From Micromonospora aurantiaca ATCC 27029 (lineage in GTDB: Bacteria > Actinomycetota > Actinomycetes > Mycobacteriales > Micromonosporaceae): 64,000 bases of DNA. A program made the position numbers and the translations under genes. The stretch lies in contig NC_014391.1 of NCBI RefSeq assembly GCF_000145235.1, forward strand, positions 5,278,001 through 5,342,000, written 5' to 3'. The notes under the pieces are model-generated. The model worked only from the letters and a program-made list of their open reading frames with translations. It was not told the origin of the DNA and did no database searches. Positions 57,070 to 64,000 of this stretch are shown piece after piece (the stretch's first letter is position 1; each line of letters begins with the position of its first letter).

Positions 57070-57695
57070 TTTCGCGTCTGCTCCTGCGGCAGCAGCGTCA
57101 CCTCGCCCGTGGCCAGGTCGTAGAGCGCGCCCTCCACTGCCAGCTCACCCGCGTCCACCGGCCCGGCCAGCCGTTCGTCGCGGCGCAACGCCGCCACCGT
57201 GCGCCGGACGTGGCGGCGGATCGCCAGCGGATGCGCGTCCGGGTCGTCCACCCCGACGTCGGTGACCGCCGGGGCGATCCGGTCCACCACGTACGCCAGG
57301 TCCCCGCCGGGCCGGCGTCCGGTGCGCAGCGCCTCGACGGTCGAGCCGACCGCGCCGCAGCGCTCGTGGCCCAGCACCATCACCAGGCGTACGCCGAGTT
57401 GCTCCACCACGTACTCGATCGAGCCCCGGACGGCCCGGTCCAGCACGTGCCCGCCGGTACGGATCACGCAGATCGAACCGAATGTCTGGTCGAAGATCGC
57501 CTCCAACGGCACCCGGGAGTCGATACAGCCCAGCACCACCGCGTACGGCTGCTGGTCGCCGGAGGCCACCGCCGCGGCGGCGGTGACGTCGTGCCCGTGC
57601 ACCGGCTGCCCGCTGACGAAACGGCGGTTGCCGGAGAGCAGCTCGGCCAGCGCGGCGCGCGGGCTGGTGGACGGCATGCCTCCCAGCCTGGTCAC
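57054..57695 (-). CDS. beta-carbonic anhydrase
   Basis: 213 residues. Zinc ligands Cys57, His110 and Cys113 with the Asp59/Arg61 dyad (CIDSR ... HERC) identify the family. Interconverts CO2 and bicarbonate; bicarbonate feeds acyl-CoA carboxylases that make malonyl-CoA, fitting the nearby fab genes, though that link is inference. GTG start with GAGGTCGG upstream; an ATG six codons later is an alternative. Confidence 0.92.
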   Translation of the reverse strand: MTRLGGMPSTSPRAALAELLSGNRRFVSGQPVHGHDVTAAAAVASGDQQPYAVVLGCIDSRVPLEAIFDQTFGSICVIRTGGHVLDRAVRGSIEYVVEQLGVRLVMVLGHERCGAVGSTVEALRTGRRPGGDLAYVVDRIAPAVTDVGVDDPDAHPLAIRRHVRRTVAALRRDERLAGPVDAGELAVEGALYDLATGEVTLLPQEQTRNRPPG

Positions 57696-57825
57696 CGATC
57701 CGACCTCGTGGGGCCGGACGGGAATCTTCTCTCCGGGCCGGTTGCCGTGGTCTCATGGCGGGTAACGCCGGTGTCACCGCCGGGTCATCCGGTGGACATA
57801 CATCGGCGGGCCCGGGAGGTGGACG

Positions 57826-58740
57826 ATGCCGGACCTGGAACTGCGGCTCCCCGACGACGTACGCCTGCACGTCAGCGTCACCGGGCCGGTCGACGCCGCG
57901 GTGACCGCCGTCCTGCTGCACGGCTGGACGCTGGACGGGCGCAGCTGGCACCGTCAGGTCGCCGAGCTGCGGGAACGCTTCGGCGGCCGGGTCCGCCTGG
58001 TCACGTACGACGCGCGCGGCCACGGCCGGTCGAGCTGCCTGGCGCTGCGCGACGCCACCCTCGCGCAGCTCGGTGACGACCTGGCGGCGGTGATCGACGA
58101 GATCGTCCCGTCCGGTCCGATCGTCCTGGTCGGGCACTCGATGGGCGGGATGACGGTGATGGAGTACGCCCACCGGCACCCCGGCCGGTTCGCCGCGCGT
58201 ACCGCCGGGCTGGTCTTCGTCTCCACCACCGCCGAGGGGCACACGCACACCGCGTACGGCCTCTCCCCCCGGATCACCCGGCTGATCCGCCTGGCCGAGA
58301 CCACAGGCGCCGGGGTGCTGGCCCGCTGCGGCGGCTGGCGGCCCCCGCACGCGCTGCTGCGCGCGCTGCGCCCGAGCATCCGCTGGATGCTGTTCGGCGA
58401 CCGCTGCGACCCGGCCGACATCCGGCTGGTCACCTCAGCGGTGGCCCGGGCCACGCTGCGCTCGATCGGCGGTTTCCGCGCCTCGATCGGCGCCCAGCAC
58501 CGGCTGGAGACGCTCGCCGCGCTCGGCGGGCTGCCGGCCGCCGCGCTGGTCGGGGACCGGGACCGGCTCACCCCGCCGCCCTGCGCCGAGTCGATCGCGG
58601 CGGCGCTGCCCACCACGGAGCTGACCGTCTGCCCGGGTGCCGGGCACATGCTCATGATGGAGCGCCCCGACGAGGTGAACGCCGCCCTCGCCGGCGTGCT
58701 GGACCGGGTGCTGGCCGGCCGCCCGGCGACCCGCCTCTGA
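57826..58740 (+). CDS. alpha/beta hydrolase
   Basis: 304 residues. TAVLLHGWTLDGRSWHRQV (HG oxyanion loop), VGHSMGGMTVMEYA (nucleophile Ser about 106), GDRDRLTPP (candidate Asp, about 246) and GAGHMLMMERPDEV (His about 274). An internal cap region (about 140-215) separates strands. Substrate unknown. ATG with GGGAGGTGG upstream. Followed by the HelR-like gene. Confidence 0.88.
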   Translation: MPDLELRLPDDVRLHVSVTGPVDAAVTAVLLHGWTLDGRSWHRQVAELRERFGGRVRLVTYDARGHGRSSCLALRDATLAQLGDDLAAVIDEIVPSGPIVLVGHSMGGMTVMEYAHRHPGRFAARTAGLVFVSTTAEGHTHTAYGLSPRITRLIRLAETTGAGVLARCGGWRPPHALLRALRPSIRWMLFGDRCDPADIRLVTSAVARATLRSIGGFRASIGAQHRLETLAALGGLPAAALVGDRDRLTPPPCAESIAAALPTTELTVCPGAGHMLMMERPDEVNAALAGVLDRVLAGRPATRL

Positions 58741-58863
58741 GCGTCTCCGCTCGCGAGCGGCACTGACGTACGCCACGTGCGCGGCATGCCCCGGCGTGCC
58801 GGTTGCCGGCGGCCCGTACCCTCATTCAGCCCGTCGTGCCCTCCGAACACAGGAGCATCCGCG

Positions 58864-60978
58864 TTGACCGACCAGACCACGCTGGACCGGGAGATCGCCG
58901 CCGAGCAGCGCCACCTCGACCGGGTGTACGCCCGGCTGGCCGAACTGCGCCGGTCGGCGGCCGACGCCGAGCGGGAGGGCTACCGGCTGGCCCGGGTCGG
59001 CAACTTCGGTGCGCTGGTCGAGCGGGACGCGATGGTCTTCCACGCCGCCCAGCGCCGGCACGTGCTGGACGCCGAGCACGAGGGGCTGGTGTTCGGCCGG
59101 CTGGACCTGCGTACCGGGCAGGTGCTGCACGTCGGCCGTCTCGGCGTGCGGGGCGTGGACGCGGAGACGCTGGTGGTGGACTGGCGGGCACCCGCCGCCG
59201 CCGCGTTCTACCAGGCCACGCCCGCCGAGCCGCGCGGTGTGGTGCGCCGGCGCACGATCCAGTCCGCGTCCGAGAAGGTCACCCGGATCGAGGACGACCT
59301 GCTGGACCCGGAGGCCGCGCCGCCGGACATGGCGGTGGTCGGTGACGGGGCGCTGCTTGCCACGCTGTCCCGGGCCACCGGCCGGGGCATGCGCGACATC
59401 GTCGCCACCATCCAGCGCGAGCAGGACGAGGCGATCCGTTCCCCCGGCAACGGCGTCACGATCGTCTCCGGCGGCCCCGGTACCGGGAAGACGGCGGTGG
59501 CGCTGCACCGGGCCGCGTACCTGCTCTACTCCGACCGGGCCCGGTACGCCGGCGGCGGCATCCTGGTGGTCGGCCCGTCCGGTGTGTTCGTCGAGTACAT
59601 CGCCTCGGTGCTGCCGTCGCTGGGCGAGGAGACCGCCACGCTGCACTCGCTGGGCTCGCTGTTCCCCGGCCTGTCCGCGTCCCGGACCGACCCGCCGGAC
59701 GTGGCGGCGGTGAAGGGGTCGCTGCGGATGCGCCGGGTGCTGGAACGCGCGGTACGCGACGCGGTGCCGGACTCCCCCGCCGAGCTGCGCCTGCTCTACC
59801 GGGGCGAGCTGCTGCGCCTGGAACGCCCCGCGCTGGACGCGATCCGGGACCGGACGCTGGCCCGTGGGGCGCGCCGCAACGAGGTACGCCGGGCGGCGTT
59901 CGACGCGGTGCTCGCCGCGCTCTACACGCAGGCCCGCACGCTGCGGGTGGGCCGGCTGCCGGAGCAGCCCGCGTTCGAGGACGAGATCATCGAGCGGCCG
60001 GAGTTCCGCGAGTTCCTCAAGGCCTGGTGGCCCCGGCTGCACCCGAGGCACGTGCTGGACTGGCTGGCCCGCCCGGACCGGCTGCGCCGCTACGCCGGTG
60101 GGATCCTCTCCTCGGCGGAGATCCGGCTGCTCGGCGACGCGTACCGGAGCCTCGCGACCGAAGGGCTGACGGTGGCCGACATCGCGCTGCTGGACGAGCT
60201 GGACGCGCTGCTCGGCAAGCCGGTGCGGCGGGCCCGCCCCAAGCGCGACCCGTACCAGCTCGCCGGTGGCGTGCGCGAGCTGAGCACGTACGCCGATCGG
60301 CAGCGCGCCGCCCGCGCGGCGGCGCGGGAGCGTCCGGACGACTACCGCGACTACGCGCACGTGGTGGTGGACGAGTCGCAGGACGTCTCGCCGATGCAGT
60401 GGCGGATGGTCGGCCGGCGCGGGCGGCTGGCGTCCTGGACGGTGGTCGGCGACCCGGCGCAGACCGCCTGGACCGGCGACCCGCAGGAGCTGGACCGGGC
60501 CCGGGACCAGGCGCTGGGCCGGCGCAAGCGGCACCGCTACGAGCTGACCACCAACTACCGCAACTCGGCGGAGATCTTCGCGGTGGCGGCGGCGGAGATC
60601 CGCCGGCTCTACCCGGACCTGCCGCTGCCCGACGCGGTGCGGTCCACCGGCGTGCCGCCGGTCGAGCGCACGGTGCCCGCCGCCGACCTGCCGGCGGCCA
60701 CCGTCGAGGCGGCCGAGGCGCTGCTCGCGCAGGTGGAGGGCACCGTCGGCGTGATCACGCCGGTGCCGCGCCGGGACGAGGTGGCCGGCTGGCTGGGCGG
60801 GCTCGGCCCGGGCCGCCTCCAGGTGGTGACCAGCCTCCAGGCCAAGGGCATGGAGTACGACGGCGTGGTGCTGGTGGCGCCGAGCGAGATCCGGGCCGAC
60901 CCCGGCTCGGGTGTCCGCACGCTCTACGTGGCGCTGTCCCGGGCCACCCAGCGTCTCACCACGCTCGACCCCTCCTGA
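58864..60978 (+). CDS. HelD/HelR-family RNA-polymerase-associated helicase
   Basis: 704 residues from a TTG with AGGAG 9 bases upstream. N-terminal coiled coil (DREIAAEQRHLDRVYARLAELR, about 6-45), Walker A GGPGTGKTAVALHRAAYLLY (about 204-223), a variable insert, DESQDVSPMQWRM (about 503) and C-terminal ALSRATQRL. HelD proteins displace RNA polymerase from DNA by reaching into its channels with the coiled coil; actinobacterial HelR forms give rifamycin tolerance. No rifamycin-associated element was found upstream, so HelR rather than general HelD function is not certain. Confidence 0.88.
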   Translation: MTDQTTLDREIAAEQRHLDRVYARLAELRRSAADAEREGYRLARVGNFGALVERDAMVFHAAQRRHVLDAEHEGLVFGRLDLRTGQVLHVGRLGVRGVDAETLVVDWRAPAAAAFYQATPAEPRGVVRRRTIQSASEKVTRIEDDLLDPEAAPPDMAVVGDGALLATLSRATGRGMRDIVATIQREQDEAIRSPGNGVTIVSGGPGTGKTAVALHRAAYLLYSDRARYAGGGILVVGPSGVFVEYIASVLPSLGEETATLHSLGSLFPGLSASRTDPPDVAAVKGSLRMRRVLERAVRDAVPDSPAELRLLYRGELLRLERPALDAIRDRTLARGARRNEVRRAAFDAVLAALYTQARTLRVGRLPEQPAFEDEIIERPEFREFLKAWWPRLHPRHVLDWLARPDRLRRYAGGILSSAEIRLLGDAYRSLATEGLTVADIALLDELDALLGKPVRRARPKRDPYQLAGGVRELSTYADRQRAARAAARERPDDYRDYAHVVVDESQDVSPMQWRMVGRRGRLASWTVVGDPAQTAWTGDPQELDRARDQALGRRKRHRYELTTNYRNSAEIFAVAAAEIRRLYPDLPLPDAVRSTGVPPVERTVPAADLPAATVEAAEALLAQVEGTVGVITPVPRRDEVAGWLGGLGPGRLQVVTSLQAKGMEYDGVVLVAPSEIRADPGSGVRTLYVALSRATQRLTTLDPS

Positions 60979-61021
60979 CGGACACCCGACCGTGACCCGG
61001 CTGTCACCCATCGTTCAGTTG

Positions 61022-61046
61022 CATACATAGCGATGTGAACATACAT
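61022..61046. promoter_or_regulatory. candidate metal-sensor operator before the CDF gene
   Basis: ACAT-AGCG-ATGT-GA-ACAT gives two overlapping dyads inside CATACATAGCGATGTGAACA, an AT-rich island 37 bases before the CDF start. This resembles the alternating half-sites of ArsR/SmtB-type zinc or nickel sensors. No such regulator lies in the window; assignment by similarity of pattern only. Confidence 0.4.
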
Positions 61047-61082
61047 TGGGCCTGGCCGGTACGGGGCAGGAAGGGTGTTGGC

Positions 61083-61997
61083 GTGGGCGCAGGTCATGAC
61101 CACAGCGGCGCGGTGACCAACGCGGCGCACCGCCACCGGGGCCGCCTCTGGGCCGCCTTCGCGCTGCTCGCCGCCCTGATGGTGGTCGAGGCGGTGGCCG
61201 CCTTCACGACCGGCTCGCTGGCGCTGCTCTCCGACGCCGGGCACATGTTCACCGACGTCCTCGGCATCGGCATGGCCCTCGCCGCGATCACCGCGACCCG
61301 CCGCGCCGGCACCGACCCGCAGCGCACGTTCGGGCTCTACCGGCTGGAGGTGCTCGCCGCCCTCGCCAACGCCGTGCTGCTCGGCGCCGTCGCCATCTAC
61401 GTCCTGGTCGAGGCGGTACGCCGGTTCGGCGAGCCGCCGGAGGTGCTGGCCGGCCCGATGCTCGTGGTGGCGGTGCTCGGCCTGCTCGCCAACATCGTCG
61501 CGTTCGCGCTGCTGCGCGCCGGGTCGAAGGAGAGCATCAACCTGCGCGGGGCGTACCTGGAGGTGCTCGGCGACCTGCTCGGCTCGCTCGGCGTGATCGC
61601 CGCCGCGCTGGTCATCGCGGCGACCGACTGGTGGTGGGCGGACCCGCTGGTCGCCGTCGGCATCGGCCTGTTCATCCTGCCGCGCACCTGGCGGCTCGGC
61701 CGGGCCGCGCTGCGCATCCTGGTGCAGGCCGCGCCGGAGCACCTGCAGGTCACCGCCGTGCACGACCGGCTGGCCGCCGTACCGGGCGTGGCCGAGGTGC
61801 ACGACCTGCACGTCTGGACGCTCACCTCGGGCATGGAGGTGGCCTCGGCGCACCTGACCACCGATCCGGGCGTGGACCCGGGCGTGGTGCTGGCCGCCGC
61901 GCGGGCCGCCCTGCACGAGGACTTCTCCATCGATCACGCCACGTTGCAGGTCGAACCCGGAGCGTCCGCCGGAGTGTGCGGACAGACCGAGTGGTGA
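61083..61997 (+). CDS. cation diffusion facilitator (CDF) metal exporter
   Basis: 304 residues from GTG with GGAAGGG upstream (a GTG at 61035 would sit inside the putative operator). His-containing start GAGHDHSGAV, six helices, metal site in TM2 SDAGHMFTDVLG (H-x3-D) and TM5 NLRGAYLEVLGDLLGS, where Glu takes the place of the usual His of H-x3-D. C-terminal cytoplasmic domain with VHDLHVWTLTSGMEVASAHL. Exports divalent cations, probably Zn(II), in exchange for protons. Confidence 0.92.
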   Translation: MGAGHDHSGAVTNAAHRHRGRLWAAFALLAALMVVEAVAAFTTGSLALLSDAGHMFTDVLGIGMALAAITATRRAGTDPQRTFGLYRLEVLAALANAVLLGAVAIYVLVEAVRRFGEPPEVLAGPMLVVAVLGLLANIVAFALLRAGSKESINLRGAYLEVLGDLLGSLGVIAAALVIAATDWWWADPLVAVGIGLFILPRTWRLGRAALRILVQAAPEHLQVTAVHDRLAAVPGVAEVHDLHVWTLTSGMEVASAHLTTDPGVDPGVVLAAARAALHEDFSIDHATLQVEPGASAGVCGQTEW

Positions 61998-62144
61998 TTA
62001 GGACACACTTAAATCACTGTGGCTAATGTAGTCTTATGCCGGTTTTGCCCCGCCTAGTGGCACTGCTCCACGGAGCCGTGCCCGGGCAGCGCCGGTAGTC
62101 TCGGTCGCGGCCGCACCCGCGGGCGCCACCCGGCCCCGGTGGGG

Positions 62145-62270
62145 CGGCCGTCGCCTAATCGTCCGCAGGGACGAGCCGGGGAACCACGTACGTGGGGTGC
62201 ATCCGCGTCAGCGGTAGGGATCTTCCGTCCCGAACCCGTCAGCTAACCCGGTCGGCGTTGACGGAAGGAC
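62145..62270 (+). ncRNA. cyclic di-AMP riboswitch (ydaO-yuaA type)
   Basis: Conserved blocks of the class appear in order: TCGCCTAATCGTCCGC, GACGAGCCGGGGAACC, a hairpin ACGTACGT, GGGTGCATCCGC, AGGGATCTTCCGTCC, GAACCCGTCAGCTAACC and GGTCGGCGTTGACGGAAGGA. The last block contains the ribosome site of the next gene, 6 bases before its ATG. c-di-AMP binding usually turns such genes off, and in actinobacteria this riboswitch class often precedes cell-wall hydrolases. Its 5' limit may extend further (to about 62090). Confidence 0.88.
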
Positions 62271-62276
62271 GTGTGA

Positions 62277-63350
62277 ATGCCCCCAGTGGCACCTGTACGA
62301 CGGACGGCCGCCCGGTTGGCGGCCCTGCTCGTCGCGACGCTGACCCTCGGCGTCGCGACCGTTCCGGTCTCCCCCGCCTCGGCGGCGCCGGTGACCGGCC
62401 TGCTCGCCGCAGCGCCCGGCGACGACGAGGGTGGCACGCCCGAACTGCGTGCCCAGCTCGACGCGGCCAGCAAGGGCTGGCTGGAGGCGAAAGCCGCGCT
62501 GAACCGGTCGGTGAGCCGCCAGAAGCAGCTGAACGAACAACTCAAGACGGTCGGCGCCGAGCTGGCCGTACGCGACGCCAAGGTCGGCGAGATCGCCGCC
62601 GTGGCGTACCGCAACGGCCGTCTGGGGACCGCCGGGGCGCTGCTCGGCAGCAGCAGCCCGGAGGGCTTCATGGACCGGGCCGCCGCGCTGGAGCAGGTCG
62701 CCGCGCACGAGGACCGTACGCTGCGCGACCTGATCACCACCCGGGACGAGGCCACCCGCACCCGCGCCCAGCTCGACGGAGAGATCCGCGAGCAGCGCAA
62801 GCAGGTGACGGTGATGGCCAAGCGCAAGGAGCAGGCCGAGCGCGCCCTGGAGGTGGCGAACGACCGGGCCTCGCGCAGCAGCAGCGGCGGTGGCAGCGTC
62901 CAGGGCACCTCCAGCAAGAACGCGAAGCCGGCACCGCGCAACTCGGACGGCTCCTGGCCGTCGGAGTCGTGCAGCGTCAACGACCCGACCCCGGCGAACG
63001 GCTGCATCACCCCGCGCACGCTGCACGCGCTGCAACAGGCCAAGGCGGCGGGCTTCACCCGGTACGTCTCGTGCCACCGGCCCAGCGGCTCTGGTGAGCA
63101 CCCGAAGGGGCGGGCCTGCGACTTCGCCGCGCAGAAGAACGGCTTCGGCGGCGTGGCCACCGGCGGTGACCGGACGTACGGCAACAACCTGGCCGCGTAC
63201 TTCGTGCGCAACGCCGACCCGCTCGCCGTGCTCTACGTGATCTGGTTCAAGCAGATCTGGCTGCCCAGCAGCGGGTGGAAGTCGTACAGCGGCGGCAACG
63301 GCGACCCGTCCAGCGACCACACCAACCACGTGCACCTGTCGGTGTACTGA
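62277..63350 (+). CDS. secreted coiled-coil protein with ARB_07466/VldE-type C-terminal domain, riboswitch-controlled
   Basis: 357 residues. Signal peptide ending PASAAP (about 38), coiled coil about 55-195 (ELRAQLDAASKGWLEAKAAL ... REQRKQVTVMAKRKEQAERAL), a Ser/Gly linker, and a C-terminal domain (about 235-357) with YVSCHRPSGSGEHPKGRACDF and SSDHTNHVHLSVY, whose Cys/His/Asp residues recall metal-dependent peptidoglycan peptidases of the Hedgehog/DD-peptidase fold. The coiled coil resembles RipA/PcsB-type regulators of hydrolases. Probably acts on the cell wall; the c-di-AMP riboswitch ahead of it supports this. Confidence 0.85.
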   Translation: MPPVAPVRRTAARLAALLVATLTLGVATVPVSPASAAPVTGLLAAAPGDDEGGTPELRAQLDAASKGWLEAKAALNRSVSRQKQLNEQLKTVGAELAVRDAKVGEIAAVAYRNGRLGTAGALLGSSSPEGFMDRAAALEQVAAHEDRTLRDLITTRDEATRTRAQLDGEIREQRKQVTVMAKRKEQAERALEVANDRASRSSSGGGSVQGTSSKNAKPAPRNSDGSWPSESCSVNDPTPANGCITPRTLHALQQAKAAGFTRYVSCHRPSGSGEHPKGRACDFAAQKNGFGGVATGGDRTYGNNLAAYFVRNADPLAVLYVIWFKQIWLPSSGWKSYSGGNGDPSSDHTNHVHLSVY

Positions 63351-63361
63351 GCGCGCCCCGA

Positions 63362-63393
63362 GAGGGCCGGCCGGATCAGGCCGGCCGGCCCTC
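63362..63393. terminator. bidirectional hairpin terminator
   Basis: GAGGGCCGGCCGG and CCGGCCGGCCCTC, 13-bp stem with a 6-base loop that contains the stop codon (63376-63378) of the converging SRPBCC gene. Twelve bases after the stop of the secreted protein gene. Confidence 0.75.
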
Positions 63394-63828
63394 CAGGGTC
63401 GCTCCGAGACGAGCCGCCAGGCCCAGGTGAGCCGCCCGGGCCTGGCGGAACGCGTACCCGAACAGTGGCGCCGGAGCGGTGAGCGTGATCTCCACGTCGA
63501 TGCGTACCGTGCCGTCCGGCTCGTCGCGCAGCCGGGTGTGGTTGCGGACCGTCGTCGCGGGCTGCTGACGCGCCACTGTGACGACCTCGTCCTCGCCGGC
63601 GATCAGCACGTCCGCCTGGTACGTGACCGGGAAGTGCAGCGGGCCGAGTTGCAGCCGGTCGGTGATCGCGTAGCTGGCCAGCGCGCCCGGCCGGGCCGGC
63701 AGCTTCCGGACCCGGACGATCAGCGGATGCAGCTCGCCCTGGCGACTCAGGTCACCCAGTAGCGCCACCGCTTCGGCCCGGGTGCACCGGGCCTGCACGG
63801 TGTAGCTGAAGCTGTCGCTGCTCTGCAA
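63376..63828 (-). CDS. SRPBCC family protein
   Basis: 150 residues from a TTG with GAGGGGG 6 bases upstream (the open frame continues to a TTG at 63888 without such a site). START-like pattern: SYTVQARCTRAEAVALLGDL, LHPLIVRVRKLP, RIDVEITLTAPAPLFGYAF and a C-terminal helix. Probable hydrophobic-ligand binding; function unknown. Converges with the cell-wall gene. Confidence 0.72.
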   Translation of the reverse strand: MQSSDSFSYTVQARCTRAEAVALLGDLSRQGELHPLIVRVRKLPARPGALASYAITDRLQLGPLHFPVTYQADVLIAGEDEVVTVARQQPATTVRNHTRLRDEPDGTVRIDVEITLTAPAPLFGYAFRQARAAHLGLAARLGATLEGRPA

Positions 63829-63931
63829 GCGGGCCCCCTCGCCGTCGTGCGTCGCGACGATCGTCCCGTACCGACGCCGGACTGGCAACGGGTAGAAAGT
63901 CCCCTGGCTGCAGGGGGTGTGAACGGCGCGC

Positions 63932-64000
63932 TCAGGCGCCGGGCAGCACCTCGGGGGTGTCGTCGGCGAACCACGGCTCGGGCGCGCCGAACAGGCCGAG
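63932..64000 (-). CDS. C-terminal end of an unidentified gene leaving the window
   Basis: The last 22 residues before a TGA: LGLFGAPEPWFADDTPEVLP, then GA. The body lies beyond the right edge, so no function can be given. Frame chosen because it is protein-like and the stop is followed by a plausible intergenic gap of about 100 bases before the SRPBCC gene. Confidence 0.45.
   Translation of the reverse strand, partial: LGLFGAPEPWFADDTPEVLPGA

Noticed and set aside
58741..58863. Rifamycin-associated element upstream of the HelR-like gene
   Set aside because: No inverted repeat resembling the element is visible in the 123-base gap.

Overview
The window comes from a high-GC actinobacterium, most likely Micromonospora or a close member of the Micromonosporaceae. 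This rests on the very high GC, frequent GTG/TTG starts, GTGA stop/start overlaps, a fasR-fabD-fabH-acpP-fabF cluster in the actinobacterial order, a homodimeric AceE pyruvate dehydrogenase, DUF3145 and DUF3052 genes, and dispersed GGAAGGGCCCCTT and GATCTTG palindromes that I recall (not checked) as common in Micromonospora. It reads as chromosome, mostly core genes, with one small degraded integration locus.

Layout. 1-5578 is a minus-strand operon: DUF1800, Tat-exported DUF1501, a ferric-reductase-like membrane flavocytochrome, a secreted FMN-binding protein and the start of an ApbE flavin transferase, together a predicted extracytoplasmic flavin redox system. 6-27 kb holds a coupled SNF2/SWIM pair, a PfkB kinase, a DinB protein, a polysaccharide pyruvyl transferase, several regulator/target pairs (TetR/RibD-like reductase, MarR/MFS pump, XRE-cupin/thioredoxin-reductase-like enzyme), a ROK regulator beside the scar of a deleted sigma-factor locus, a two-domain USP, a GH15 enzyme and an ABC-F resistance-type ATPase behind a leader peptide and attenuator.

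27.3-32.4 kb is accessory: less GC-biased orphan genes, a duplicated 3' half of tRNA-Val, a frameshifted integrase tail and the intact tRNA-Val, i.e. an old integration site. 32.5-46.6 kb returns to core genes: AhpE-type peroxiredoxin, DUF3052, a fused E1-like thiamine-diphosphate protein, MarR, PhoD phosphatase, YjbQ, AceE, a GH1 glucosidase with its MFS transporter, and gltX.

46.7-57 kb holds a CopC-like protein, then the fatty-acid synthase cluster with its PucR/FasR-type regulator, a GH3 hexosaminidase broken by a one-base frameshift, DUF3145 and a small conserved protein. 57-64 kb holds a beta-carbonic anhydrase, an alpha/beta hydrolase, a HelD/HelR-type helicase, a CDF zinc exporter, a c-di-AMP (ydaO-type) riboswitch in front of a secreted coiled-coil cell-wall protein, an SRPBCC protein and the C-terminal end of a gene leaving the window.

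Functionally, AceE makes acetyl-CoA and the fab cluster uses it. Most regulators sit beside the gene they probably control. No complete biosynthetic cluster, CRISPR array or intact transposase was seen. The observations most worth follow-up are the ABC-F attenuator, the redox operon with DUF1501/DUF1800, the dispersed palindrome families, the tRNA-Val scar, the FabD with a lipoyl-like tail and the frameshifted GH3 gene.
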